In this document: piece after piece, positions 1 to 7,110 of the stretch | Position numbering within the stretch: position 1 is the stretch's first letter | Layout: the number at the start of each line of letters is the position of its first letter | From: Bifidobacterium sp. UBA6881 | GTDB taxonomy: Bacteria > Actinomycetota > Actinomycetes > Actinomycetales > Bifidobacteriaceae | Direction: 5' to 3' | Assembly: GCA_002451435.1 (NCBI GenBank) | Contig: DKCF01000062.1 | Coordinates: forward strand, 1-9,442 | DNA length: 9,442 nt | Position numbers and translations under genes: made by a program | Notes under the pieces: model-generated | What the model was told of the DNA's origin: nothing | Seen by the model: the letters and a program-made list of their open reading frames with translations, nothing else | Database searches by the model: none

Positions 1-1
1 G

Positions 2-1183
2 TACATCGATGAGATCGCCCAACGCGTCATCGAGGAAGCCGAGGCCGACGGCATCGACATCCTGAACATGCCGCGCGTCGACGGCGGCGCCGACAAGGAC
101 GGCAACCCGCTCGGCGAGGGTGACTCCGAACAGCGCGAGGAATTCCGCAAGCGCGCCGTGCCGATGATGTTCGACGAGATCCAGAAGTCCATGAAGAACT
201 TCCGCGTCAACTTCGACGTGTGGTTCCACGAGAACAGCCTGTACTCCGACGGCGAGGTCGACAAGGCCATCGCCGATCTGCGCGAACGCGGCGACATCTA
301 CGAAAAGGACGGCGCCACCTGGTTCGAATCCACCAAGCACGGCGACGACAAGGACCGCGTGATCATCAAGTCCGACGGCAACTACGCGTACTTCGCCGCC
401 GACATCGCCTACTACCGCAACAAGCGCCACCGCGAGGCCAACCCCGCCGACATCGCCATCTACATGCTCGGCGCCGACCACCACGGCTACATCGGCCGCA
501 TGATGGCCATGTGCGCTGCCTTCGGCGACAAGCCGGGCGAGAACATGCAGATCCTCATCGGACAGCTCGTCAACGTCATGAAGGACGGCAAGGCCGTGCG
601 CATGTCGAAGCGCGCGGGCAACGTCGTCACCATCGACGACCTGACCGACGCCATCGGCGTGGACGCGTCCCGCTATTCACTCGCCCGCACCGACTACAAC
701 TCCCCGGTCGACATCGACCTCAACCTGCTCGCGTCCCACAGCAACGAGAACCCGGTCTACTACGTGCAGTACGCGCACGCGCGCTCCTGCAACGTCGACC
801 GCAACGCCGCCGCGGCCGGCATCACCTACGAAGGCGCCGACGTGAGCCTGCTCGACACCCCGGCCGACGGCGAAGTGCTCGCGGCTCTGGCCCAGTGGCC
901 GGCGCTGCTGCGCGAAGCCGGCGACCTGCGCGCCCCGCACCGCGTGGCCCACTACCTCGAAGACCTCGCGGCCACCTACCACAAGTGGTACAACGTCGAA
1001 CGCGTCGTGCCGATGGAGCTCACCGATTCGGAAGCCCGTGGAGCCGAAGCCGAGTCCGTCCGCATCGCCAAGGCCCCGGAACCGGCACGCGCGGCCGCGC
1101 GACTGAAGCTCAACGACGCGGTGCAGACCGTCATCGCCGCAGGCCTCGACCTGCTCGGCGTCACCGCTCCCGACAAGATGTGA
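2..1183 (+). CDS. argS: Arginyl-tRNA synthetase, C-terminal two thirds (5' end cut by window)
   Basis: Class I aminoacyl-tRNA synthetase that charges tRNA-Arg with arginine in the cytoplasm. The reading frame is already open at base 2, so the first ATG in the window (68) is internal. 393 residues are visible of a protein usually near 550-600, and the N-terminal HIGH motif lies outside. Visible features are the catalytic-core stretch LGADHHGYIGRMMA (about 469-510), the KMSKS-type loop VRMSKRAGN (about 595-621) followed by VVTIDDL, then NPVYYVQYAHAR. The C-terminal helical DALR anticodon-binding domain follows, including YHKWYNVERV and the ending DLLGV, typical of ArgS C-termini. The stop is 14 nt before the lysA start, so the two are probably co-transcribed; argS-lysA adjacency is known in actinobacteria. 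The identity is secure. Confidence 0.96.
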   Translation, partial: YIDEIAQRVIEEAEADGIDILNMPRVDGGADKDGNPLGEGDSEQREEFRKRAVPMMFDEIQKSMKNFRVNFDVWFHENSLYSDGEVDKAIADLRERGDIYEKDGATWFESTKHGDDKDRVIIKSDGNYAYFAADIAYYRNKRHREANPADIAIYMLGADHHGYIGRMMAMCAAFGDKPGENMQILIGQLVNVMKDGKAVRMSKRAGNVVTIDDLTDAIGVDASRYSLARTDYNSPVDIDLNLLASHSNENPVYYVQYAHARSCNVDRNAAAAGITYEGADVSLLDTPADGEVLAALAQWPALLREAGDLRAPHRVAHYLEDLAATYHKWYNVERVVPMELTDSEARGAEAESVRIAKAPEPARAAARLKLNDAVQTVIAAGLDLLGVTAPDKM

Positions 1184-1197
1184 GGCGCAACGAAACC

Positions 1198-2808
1198 ATG
1201 TCAGTCACTCCAATCTGGCCGGCCGGCTCGGCGGTGAACGCCGACGGCGAAATCACCTTCCACGGACGCACCGCGGAAAGCCTGCTCGACGAGTTCGGCT
1301 CCCCGCTGTACGTCATCGACACCGACGACGTGCGCGCCCGCGCCACGAAATTCGTCAAGTCCGCATCGCACGCGTTCAACAACACCGTCACCCATGTCAG
1401 CTTCGCCGGCAAGGCCCTGCTGAGCAAGGAGATCTGCCGCATCGTCACCGAATCCGGCATGCTCATCGACACCTGCACGATGGGCGAGATGCGCATCGCG
1501 CTCGCCGCCGGCGTCCCCGGACGCCGCCTGGTGCTGCACGGCAACAACAAGTCCGACGCGGAAATCGAACTCGCCGTCGAACAGGGCTTCGCGAAGATCG
1601 TCGTGGACGAGCCGAACGAACCTGAGCGCATCGCGCGCATCGCCAAGAAGCTCGGCAAGCGCGCACGCGTCATGCTGCGCGTCACCTCCGGCATCCACGC
1701 CGGCGGCCACGAATTCGTCTCCACCGCGCACGAGGACCAGAAATTCGGCGTCGCACTGCTTCCGGCGGGCGCCGACGCCGGCAAACTCGACGTGCTCGAC
1801 GACCTCGCCGACGTGACGCCGGCCGGCAGCAACGCGAAACTGGGCGAGCATCCCGAAACGGACGCCGCCGGGAACGATGCCGCGCAGTCCGTCGGGCACC
1901 ACGCCGAACGCAAGCTGCAATACGACGTGCGCTATCCATACGACCTGAGTCATGAGAAGGTCTCCGACGGCGACCGCAAGCTCGCCGAGGCCATGACGTT
2001 GGTCGCGGACGGCCCGGCGCTCGCCGTGCTCAAAGACATCTACCGCCGTCAGGACGTGCTCGAACTGGTCGGCATCCACTCCCACATCGGCTCCAACATC
2101 CACGACGCCGACGCCTTCATCCAGGCGGCCAAGCGCATGATGCTGCTGCGCAAGACCTTCTACGCCACCGATGCGTACACGCTGCCCGAGGTCGACCTCG
2201 GCGGCGGCTACTCCGTGGCGTACACCGACGGCGAGGATTCGATGGACATCGACGTGGAGCTCGGCCGTCTCGCCGACGCGGTCGCCACGGTGAACCGCGC
2301 GCTCGGCATGCCGGCCCCCGTCATCTCCTTCGAACCTGGACGCTGGACGGTCGCGCCGACCGGCGTCACGCTGTACCGTGTGGGCACCGTCAAGCCGGTG
2401 CAGCTCAGCGGCGACGCGAAAGACAGGGACGGCAACCCCGTCACCGAACGCGTCTACGTGTCCGTCGACGGCGGCATGAGCGACAACATCCGTCCGGCGC
2501 TGTACGGCGCGGACTACACCGCGAGACTCGCCAACCGCACCGGTTCCGCCGAGACGGAACTGTGCCGCGTGGTGGGCATGCACTGCGAATCCGGCGACAT
2601 CGTCGTCAACGAAGTGCGCCTGCCCGCCGACATCAAGCGTGGCGACATCCTCGCCGTGCCGGTCACCGGCGCGTACGGACGCACCATGGCCAGCAACTAC
2701 AACCAGGCGCTGATTCCTGCCGTGGTGGGCGTCGGCGAGACCGGCGCGCACGTCATGATCCGCCGTCAGACGATCGACGACCTGCTGGGCTGGGACGTCA
2801 GCGAATAG
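1198..2808 (+). CDS. lysA: Diaminopimelate decarboxylase
   Basis: PLP-dependent fold-type III decarboxylase converting meso-diaminopimelate to lysine, the last step of lysine synthesis. It has 536 residues; the family is usually about 420-450. Motifs in order: FAGKA with the PLP lysine K72, HGNNKS at 114-119, QKFG at 181-184, GIHSHIGSN at 292-300, GGGYSVAY from 335, EPGR at 379-382, CESGD at 463-467, and GAYGRTMASNYN from 491. The excess length is mainly an insertion between QKFG and GIHSHIGS: about 107 residues there against roughly 25 in typical LysA. The inserted stretch is rich in Ala, Asp, Gly and Glu at first, then has a YDVRYPYDL segment. The start is ATG 1198; a weak GAGG at 1182-1185 lies 12 nt upstream, and the 14-nt gap to argS suggests coupling. 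All catalytic motifs are intact, so it should be active. Confidence 0.95.
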   Translation: MSVTPIWPAGSAVNADGEITFHGRTAESLLDEFGSPLYVIDTDDVRARATKFVKSASHAFNNTVTHVSFAGKALLSKEICRIVTESGMLIDTCTMGEMRIALAAGVPGRRLVLHGNNKSDAEIELAVEQGFAKIVVDEPNEPERIARIAKKLGKRARVMLRVTSGIHAGGHEFVSTAHEDQKFGVALLPAGADAGKLDVLDDLADVTPAGSNAKLGEHPETDAAGNDAAQSVGHHAERKLQYDVRYPYDLSHEKVSDGDRKLAEAMTLVADGPALAVLKDIYRRQDVLELVGIHSHIGSNIHDADAFIQAAKRMMLLRKTFYATDAYTLPEVDLGGGYSVAYTDGEDSMDIDVELGRLADAVATVNRALGMPAPVISFEPGRWTVAPTGVTLYRVGTVKPVQLSGDAKDRDGNPVTERVYVSVDGGMSDNIRPALYGADYTARLANRTGSAETELCRVVGMHCESGDIVVNEVRLPADIKRGDILAVPVTGAYGRTMASNYNQALIPAVVGVGETGAHVMIRRQTIDDLLGWDVSE

Positions 2809-3003
2809 GCGTCGCGCAAGGCGCCCGTCCGACAGCGGGGCAGGATGTGGTCTGGTGCGGAACGAGTCCGACGGGGCCGACGTGGCGACGGCGATACACG
2901 CGATGCCGACATGTGACGCCGACCTCCGTCGGAACGTGAGGTTTTGTGCTGTCGCGTGAGGCTTCGTGACCTTCCGTATGTGGTTTTGGGCGCTTTCGAT
3001 CGA
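2809..3003. other. Gene-free stretch after lysA
   Basis: 195 nt between the lysA stop and its terminator, with no reading frame showing family motifs. It holds a small hairpin (CCGAC/GTCGG, 2919-2932). It also holds two near-identical 14-nt units 20 nt apart, CGTGAGGTTTTGTG (2935-2948) and CGTGAGGCTTCGTG (2955-2968), differing at two positions. It is best read as a long 3' untranslated region of the argS-lysA transcript. Confidence 0.5.
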
Positions 3004-3050
3004 GGACGGTTCCCCATGATGTTCGCAATCGTGGGGAACCGTCCATTTTT
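3004..3050 (+). terminator. Strong intrinsic terminator of the argS-lysA unit
   Basis: Perfect 13-bp inverted repeat: GGACGGTTCCCCA (3004-3016) against TGGGGAACCGTCC (3032-3044). The stem extends inward through one G-U and three more pairs to about 17 bp, closing on a 7-nt loop (3021-3027). It is followed by A and five Ts (3046-3050). A T-run is present only on the plus-strand side, so it ends transcription from lysA and insulates hom. Confidence 0.9.
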
Positions 3051-3077
3051 ATGCGTACGAGGGCCTCTACGTCACGT

Positions 3078-3107
3078 TTGAACCGTACAATGGACGCGTC
3101 ATATCAA
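3078..3107 (+). promoter_or_regulatory. Candidate hom promoter
   Basis: TTGAAC (3078-3083) as -35 and TATCAA (3102-3107) as -10 with an 18-nt spacer lie just downstream of the lysA terminator. A start near 3114 would give a leader of only about 20 nt before the TTG start of hom. TACAAT at 3086-3091 is a better -10 hexamer by sequence, but nothing convincing lies 17 nt upstream of it. Assigned by eye. A promoter is needed here because the preceding terminator is strong. Confidence 0.4.
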
Positions 3108-3123
3108 TACTTTCGTCTCAAGT

Positions 3124-3128
3124 GGAGG
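3124..3128 (+). promoter_or_regulatory. Ribosome binding site that sets the hom start
   Basis: GGAGG sits 5 nt before TTG 3134, an ideal Shine-Dalgarno distance. An in-frame GTG at 3122 overlaps this site and has no purine-rich sequence ahead of it, so TTG 3134 is the better start. Confidence 0.7.
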
Positions 3129-3133
3129 ATGTC

Positions 3134-4450
3134 TTGGCACAGGAAGATGTTGCGCCGATTCGCGTTGGATTGCTGGGTGCGGGCACTGTCGGTTCCCAGA
3201 CCGCGCGCCTGCTGGTCGAGCAGAAGGAAGAACTTGCCGCACGTATCGGTCGCCCGATCGAGTTGACCGGCGTCGCCTGCCTCGATCCGGCCGAGACCGA
3301 TCCGTTCCCGTGGATCGACAAGTCCGTCGTCACCACCGACACCATGAGCGTGGCGACCAACTCCGATATCGTCATCGAACTGATCGGCGGCACCGGCGTG
3401 GCGCGCAAGTTCGTGCTTGCGGCCATCGAGTCCGGCGCCTCCGTGGTCACCGCCAACAAGGCGCTGCTGGCCAAGTACGGCCCCGAGATCTACGCCGCCG
3501 CCGAGGCCAAGGGCGTCGACATCTACTTCGAGGCCGCGGTCGGCGGCGCCATCCCGTTCCTGCGTCCGCTGCGCGAATCGCTGGTGGGCGACAAGGTGAC
3601 GAGCATGCTCGGCATCGTCAACGGCACCACGAACTACATCCTCGACGAGATGACCACCAAGGGCCTCGATTTCGACGACGTGCTCAAGGACGCCCAGGCC
3701 AAGGGATACGCCGAGGCCGACCCGACCGGCGACATCGAGGGCTACGACGCGGCCAACAAGGCAGCCATCATGGCGACGCTCGGCTTCCACACCAACGTCA
3801 CCATCGACGACGTCTCCGTCGAGGGCATCACGAAGATCACCGCCGACGACATCGCCGCGGCGACCGCCGAAAACAAGGTCATCAAGTTGCTGGCCGTCGT
3901 CGAGAACGGCGAGGCCGGCGTTTCCGCGCGTGTCTACCCGGCGCTGATCTCCAACACCCATCCGCTGGCGTCCGTGCACGGCTCCTTCAACGCCGTGTTC
4001 GTCAAGGCCGAGGCCGCCGACGACCTCATGTTCTACGGCCGTGGCGCCGGCGGCGCTCCTACCGCCTCCGCGGTGGTCGGCGACGTCGTGACCGAGGCCC
4101 GCCACATCGCGCAGGGTTGCACCGGTCCGGTCATTCCGCTGTACAACGACCTGAAGAAGGCTCCGATCGAATCCTCGAAGGCTGAGTTCGCGGTGCGTTT
4201 CGTCATCCACGACAACCCGGGCGTCCTCGCCGCGATTGCCGCGAAGTTCGCCGACCACGGCGTCTCCATCAACGGTGTGAACCAGGACCTGAAGCCCACG
4301 CTGAAGGATCCGGGCTACGACGGCGAATTGCAGCAGCTGCGTCTGGTCACCCACATGACCGACGAGCTCACGCTGCGTGAGACGGTCAAGGATGTCTGCC
4401 AGCTCGACTACGTCGTCGGCGAGCCGTCGATTCTGCGCGTGCTGAACTGA
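3134..4450 (+). CDS. hom: Homoserine dehydrogenase (monofunctional, with ACT domain)
   Basis: NAD(P)-dependent reduction of aspartate semialdehyde to homoserine, the branch point to threonine and methionine. From TTG 3134 it has 438 residues, starting MAQEDVAPIRVG. The Rossmann fold opens with GLLGAGTVG (12-20), then VVTANKALLAKYG (104-116), YFEAAVGGAIPFLRPLRE (131-148) and GIVNGTTNYILDEM (160-173). In GYAEADPTGDIEGYDAANK, D205 and K209 have the spacing of the catalytic Asp/Lys pair of this family. YGRGAGGAPTASAVVGD (301-317) closes the catalytic part. Residues about 353-438 form an ACT domain (FVIHDNPGVLAAIAAKFADH), which in Gram-positive Hom enzymes usually mediates feedback inhibition by threonine. 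It follows a strong terminator and has its own candidate promoter. thrB lies 139 nt downstream. The identity is secure; the exact start is less so. Confidence 0.95.
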   Translation: MAQEDVAPIRVGLLGAGTVGSQTARLLVEQKEELAARIGRPIELTGVACLDPAETDPFPWIDKSVVTTDTMSVATNSDIVIELIGGTGVARKFVLAAIESGASVVTANKALLAKYGPEIYAAAEAKGVDIYFEAAVGGAIPFLRPLRESLVGDKVTSMLGIVNGTTNYILDEMTTKGLDFDDVLKDAQAKGYAEADPTGDIEGYDAANKAAIMATLGFHTNVTIDDVSVEGITKITADDIAAATAENKVIKLLAVVENGEAGVSARVYPALISNTHPLASVHGSFNAVFVKAEAADDLMFYGRGAGGAPTASAVVGDVVTEARHIAQGCTGPVIPLYNDLKKAPIESSKAEFAVRFVIHDNPGVLAAIAAKFADHGVSINGVNQDLKPTLKDPGYDGELQQLRLVTHMTDELTLRETVKDVCQLDYVVGEPSILRVLN

Positions 4451-4457
4451 TTGTTCC

Positions 4458-4523
4458 CGCATCAGGCTCATGGCCGCGGCATTCCGCTGTTCCTCGGCGG
4501 GCCGTGGCCATGGGCTTGATGTG
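4458..4523 (+). promoter_or_regulatory. Very long hairpin between hom and thrB
   Basis: 4458-4480 pairs with 4501-4523 over 23 consecutive positions with no mismatch. As RNA there are four G-U pairs and 19 Watson-Crick pairs. After a 3-nt bulge (4481-4483) a further 4-bp stem CCGC/GCGG (4484-4487 with 4497-4500) closes on a 9-nt loop. No T-run follows (TGACTCTTGG), so it is not a classical intrinsic terminator. It may be a processing or RNA-stability element, or a partial terminator that sets the ratio of hom to thrB message. Confidence 0.65.
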
Positions 4524-4532
4524 ACTCTTGGC

Positions 4533-4548
4533 CCGTATATGAATACGG
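4533..4548 (+). promoter_or_regulatory. Small perfect hairpin in the thrB leader
   Basis: CCGTAT (4533-4538), loop ATGA, ATACGG (4543-4548): a 6-bp perfect stem about 40 nt before the thrB start. TTGGCC (4528-4533) with CGTAAT (4551-4556) at 17 nt could form a weak promoter across it. Neither role is established by the sequence. Confidence 0.35.
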
Positions 4549-4589
4549 TGCGTAATCTGTAATGAAGATGTGATGAAGGATAACGAGGT

Positions 4590-5594
4590 ATGACTCCAGT
4601 TACTCGCAAGGTGCACGTGCGCGTGCCGGCGACCAGCGCCAATCTTGGTTCCGGCTTCGATACGGTCGGTCTGGCCCTGGACTATCACGACGAGCTTGAA
4701 TTCACGTTGAGCGCCGATCCGGTGAACACCGCGGCGCAGGTATTGATCGAGGGCGAGGGTGAGGACACCCTGCCGCGCGACGAAACGCATCTGGTGGTCT
4801 CCACCTTCCGCCGCGCCTGCCAGACCTTCGGCCTGGGGCGTGTCGGTTTCATTCTTCACGCGCACAACAACATCCCCCAGGCCCGTGGCATGGGTTCTTC
4901 CGCCGAGGCCATCGTGGCAGGCATCGCCGCGGCCGCCGCGTTCGCCCAGGACGACGACCTCAACCGCGATGCGGTGTTCGAACTGGCCGCCGCCATCGAA
5001 GGGCATCCCGACAACGTCGCCCCCGCCGTCTACGGCGGACTGACCATGTCGTGGGATATGGAGACCCCCGAAGGAATCGGCTCCGTGCCGATTCCCGGCG
5101 GCGAACCGATGCACAACGGCTTCCATACCATCAACTACCGCGTGGCCGATGACCTGACGGCGGCGGTGTTCGTGCCGGATTACGAGCTTTCCACCGAGAA
5201 GGCGCGCCAGGCGCTGCCGGGCCAGGTGGCGTTCAAGGACGCGGTGCACAATCTGTCCCGTGTGAGCCTGATGCCGGCAGCCATGAATCCTTCGACCCTG
5301 GCCTCCGGCCAGCGTCAGAACGCCAACGCGCTGCTGTTCGCGGCCACGCAGGACCGTCTGCACCAGCCGTACCGCGCTTCGCTGATGGAGCCGTCGTGGA
5401 AGCTCATCGAGAAGATGCGCTCCCACGGATTCGCCTCCACGGTTTCCGGAGCCGGCCCGTGCGTGCTGGTGCTGCACCATGGCGACGTGCATGAGCAGCT
5501 GGAGCAGATCGCGGCCGAGGAGCTCGCCTCCGGCCATTGGCGCGTGCTGCATCTGGGCGTCGACACCAAGGGCGTGCAGGTGGAGCGCGCATGA
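4590..5594 (+). CDS. thrB: Homoserine kinase
   Basis: GHMP-family kinase that phosphorylates homoserine to O-phosphohomoserine, the substrate of threonine synthase. It has 334 residues, normal for the family. VRVPATSANLGSGFDTVGLA at 10-29 is the N-terminal signature of ThrB. The ATP-binding GHMP motif is IPQARGMGSSAEA at 95-107. EGHPDNVAPAVYGGLT at 137-152 is the second conserved block. The C-terminal glycine-rich motif is STVSGAGPCVLVL, encoded at about 5437-5475. The start is ATG 4590, with GAAGGA at 4575-4580 nine nt upstream. It lies 139 nt after hom, with a long hairpin between, and its last codon overlaps the start of the next gene (ATGA at 5591-5594). hom-thrB adjacency is typical of actinobacteria, though no threonine synthase gene is in this window. 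Confidence 0.96.
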   Translation: MTPVTRKVHVRVPATSANLGSGFDTVGLALDYHDELEFTLSADPVNTAAQVLIEGEGEDTLPRDETHLVVSTFRRACQTFGLGRVGFILHAHNNIPQARGMGSSAEAIVAGIAAAAAFAQDDDLNRDAVFELAAAIEGHPDNVAPAVYGGLTMSWDMETPEGIGSVPIPGGEPMHNGFHTINYRVADDLTAAVFVPDYELSTEKARQALPGQVAFKDAVHNLSRVSLMPAAMNPSTLASGQRQNANALLFAATQDRLHQPYRASLMEPSWKLIEKMRSHGFASTVSGAGPCVLVLHHGDVHEQLEQIAAEELASGHWRVLHLGVDTKGVQVERA

Positions 5595-6994
5595 GCATTC
5601 CGCTGATTCTCGCTTCGAAATCCAAGCCGCGCCGCGACGTGCTGTTCTCGGCCGGCATCTGCCCCACGATCCGTGTTTCCGATGTGGACGAGCCGGCCGC
5701 ATTGGAGCGTGCGGCCGCGAAAATGGGATTCCCGCTTGAGGACATCGACATCAAGCAGCGTGTGATGATTCTCGCTTCCGCCAAGGCGGAGGCGGTGCAT
5801 CGCGCGTATCGCGACGTCGCCGCCACCGCGGCCGCCGCGCGGGGCGAACGCGTCGTCGGATTTCCGCTGAAAGCGGCCGGCGCCGCAGGTTCCGTCGTCG
5901 ATGAGATGGATGCCGATGCTGCGATGAAGACCCGTGATTTCTCCGGCGTTTCGATTCCCATGACCAGCGGTCCCATCGCGGACGCCATCGAGGGGGAGCG
6001 CGGGCTGACCCGCGCGAAGACCGGTCCGCTGATCCTTGGCTGCGATTCCATGTTCCTGCTTGACGGCGAATGCTACGGCAAGCCGCACAGCGCGGATGTG
6101 GCGCGCGAACGCCTGCGCGCCATGCGCGGCGCCACGGGGGAGCTGTGGACGGGCCATTGCCTGATTGATTTCGCCACCGGCCGTGTGGCGCGTGGCGCGA
6201 GCAAGGCGACATTGCACTTCTGCGAGTATTCCGATACCGACATCGAACGGTACATCGCCACCGGCGAACCGTTGGAAGTGGCCGGCTCGTTCACGCTGGA
6301 AGGCTTTGGCGGCGCGTTCATCGATTCCATCGAAGGCGATCCCCACGGCATCATCGGCCTGAGCCTGCCACTGGTCCGTCGCCTTGCGGCACAGCTCGGC
6401 GTGGAATGGACCGACTTGTGGAACGTCACTCGGGAGGATCAGGATCCGACCGTCGCCTATGATTCCCAAACCGGCGCGGCCAAGCCGCTGCCGCCCAAGG
6501 AGAACGTGCACCAGCCCGGCGACGGTTGGGTGGAATGCGCCTGCGGCCGCAGGCATTGGGGGCTCAACGGCGCCTCCGGCGTGCTGCTCGCGCGCCGCGA
6601 CGACCGGACCGGTGAGGTGACGCATGTCGTGATGCAGCATCGCGCCGTGTGGAGCGCCGAAGGCGGCACCTGGGGAATCCCCGGCGGAGCCACCGCCGAC
6701 GGCGAAAGCCCGATCGAAGGCGCGCTGCGCGAATCGTATGAAGAGGCCAACATCACGCCGGAAGACATCGATGTGGTCGGCTCGTACTGCGAGGACCACG
6801 GCCCGTGGGCGTACACCACCGTGTTCGCCTTCGAAAAGCCCGGCCACCGCGTCGAGCCCAAGGCCAACGACGACGAAAGCATGGAGATCGAATGGGTGCC
6901 GATCGATGAGGTGCCCAACCGCAGACTGCTGACCGCCATGCGCACCGACTGGCCCAACTTCGCGGAGCGTTTGCGCCGGCTTGCCCGGGGGTGA
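5591..6994 (+). CDS. Maf-like nucleotide pyrophosphatase fused to a Nudix hydrolase
   Basis: Two-domain protein of 467 residues. Residues 1-278 are Maf/HAM1-like: LILASKSKPRRDVL (5-18) matches the family's substrate-binding start, GCDSMFLLDGECYGKP (150-165) replaces the usual ADT block and retains GKP, and EPLEVAGSF through FIDSIEGDPHGIIGLSLPLV (226-262) matches the Maf C-terminal half. Maf enzymes hydrolyse non-canonical nucleoside triphosphates to monophosphates. Residues about 78-145 are extra compared with a typical 190-215-residue Maf. Residues about 312-465 are Nudix: ECACGRRHWG (315-324), a half zinc-ribbon-like motif, precedes the Nudix box at 366-388, where REsyEE keeps the catalytic acids. 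The usual box glycine is N387. The start is ATG 5591, overlapping the thrB stop, with GGTGGAG at 5579-5585 in thrB; longer in-frame extensions would run into thrB. The substrate is unknown. It is probably cytosolic nucleotide or metabolite house-cleaning. Confidence 0.9.
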   Translation: MSIPLILASKSKPRRDVLFSAGICPTIRVSDVDEPAALERAAAKMGFPLEDIDIKQRVMILASAKAEAVHRAYRDVAATAAAARGERVVGFPLKAAGAAGSVVDEMDADAAMKTRDFSGVSIPMTSGPIADAIEGERGLTRAKTGPLILGCDSMFLLDGECYGKPHSADVARERLRAMRGATGELWTGHCLIDFATGRVARGASKATLHFCEYSDTDIERYIATGEPLEVAGSFTLEGFGGAFIDSIEGDPHGIIGLSLPLVRRLAAQLGVEWTDLWNVTREDQDPTVAYDSQTGAAKPLPPKENVHQPGDGWVECACGRRHWGLNGASGVLLARRDDRTGEVTHVVMQHRAVWSAEGGTWGIPGGATADGESPIEGALRESYEEANITPEDIDVVGSYCEDHGPWAYTTVFAFEKPGHRVEPKANDDESMEIEWVPIDEVPNRRLLTAMRTDWPNFAERLRRLARG

Positions 6995-7040
6995 TCGGCC
7001 GCGAGACGGGCATGTGATGCCGTGCATACGGTCGTATGGG

Positions 7041-7081
7041 GCTCCGTCACCGCTATCGCCGATGGCGGAGCGTTTCTCTTT
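7041..7081 (+). terminator. Probable terminator of the hom-thrB-maf/nudix unit
   Basis: GCTCCGTCA (7041-7049) pairs with TGGCGGAGC (7063-7071), nine pairs including one G-U, loop 13 nt. A pyrimidine-rich tail, GTTTCTCTTTC (7072-7081 area), follows. The U-tract is interrupted by two Cs, so termination may be partial. It lies 47 nt after the Maf-Nudix stop. Confidence 0.6.
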
Positions 7082-7084
7082 CGG

Positions 7085-7110
7085 ATTCGCCGTTGCGCCC
7101 AATGGCGGAT
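7085..7110 (+). promoter_or_regulatory. Second hairpin behind the terminator
   Basis: 7085-7095 pairs with 7100-7110 over 11 positions (two G-U), with the 4-nt loop CGCC; the core is CGCCGTTG against CAATGGCG. No T-run follows. Its right arm repeats ATGGCGGA, also present in the preceding terminator's right arm (7062-7069), so the left arm could in principle pair with either. A further 7-bp stem (7124-7130 with 7136-7142) follows. Confidence 0.5.

Noticed and set aside
220..1197. In-frame upstream extension of lysA through argS
   Set aside because: The extension is Arg/His/Pro-rich out-of-frame argS sequence. Real LysA homology starts only after ATG 1198.
1201..2751. Long minus-strand open frame opposite lysA (516 codons)
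   Set aside because: Shadow of a GC-rich gene. The translation is dominated by V, G, A, H, R and D without family motifs, while the plus strand carries a complete, motif-rich enzyme.
2809..3133. Possible lysine or threonine riboswitch or leader attenuator ahead of hom
   Set aside because: No run of Thr, Ile, Met or Lys codons in a leader frame, no recognisable riboswitch core, and the strong terminator plus short hom leader leave little room.
3104..4642. Long minus-strand open frame opposite hom (512 codons)
   Set aside because: Same reason: it mirrors hom, crosses the intergenic hairpin and shows no recognisable domain.
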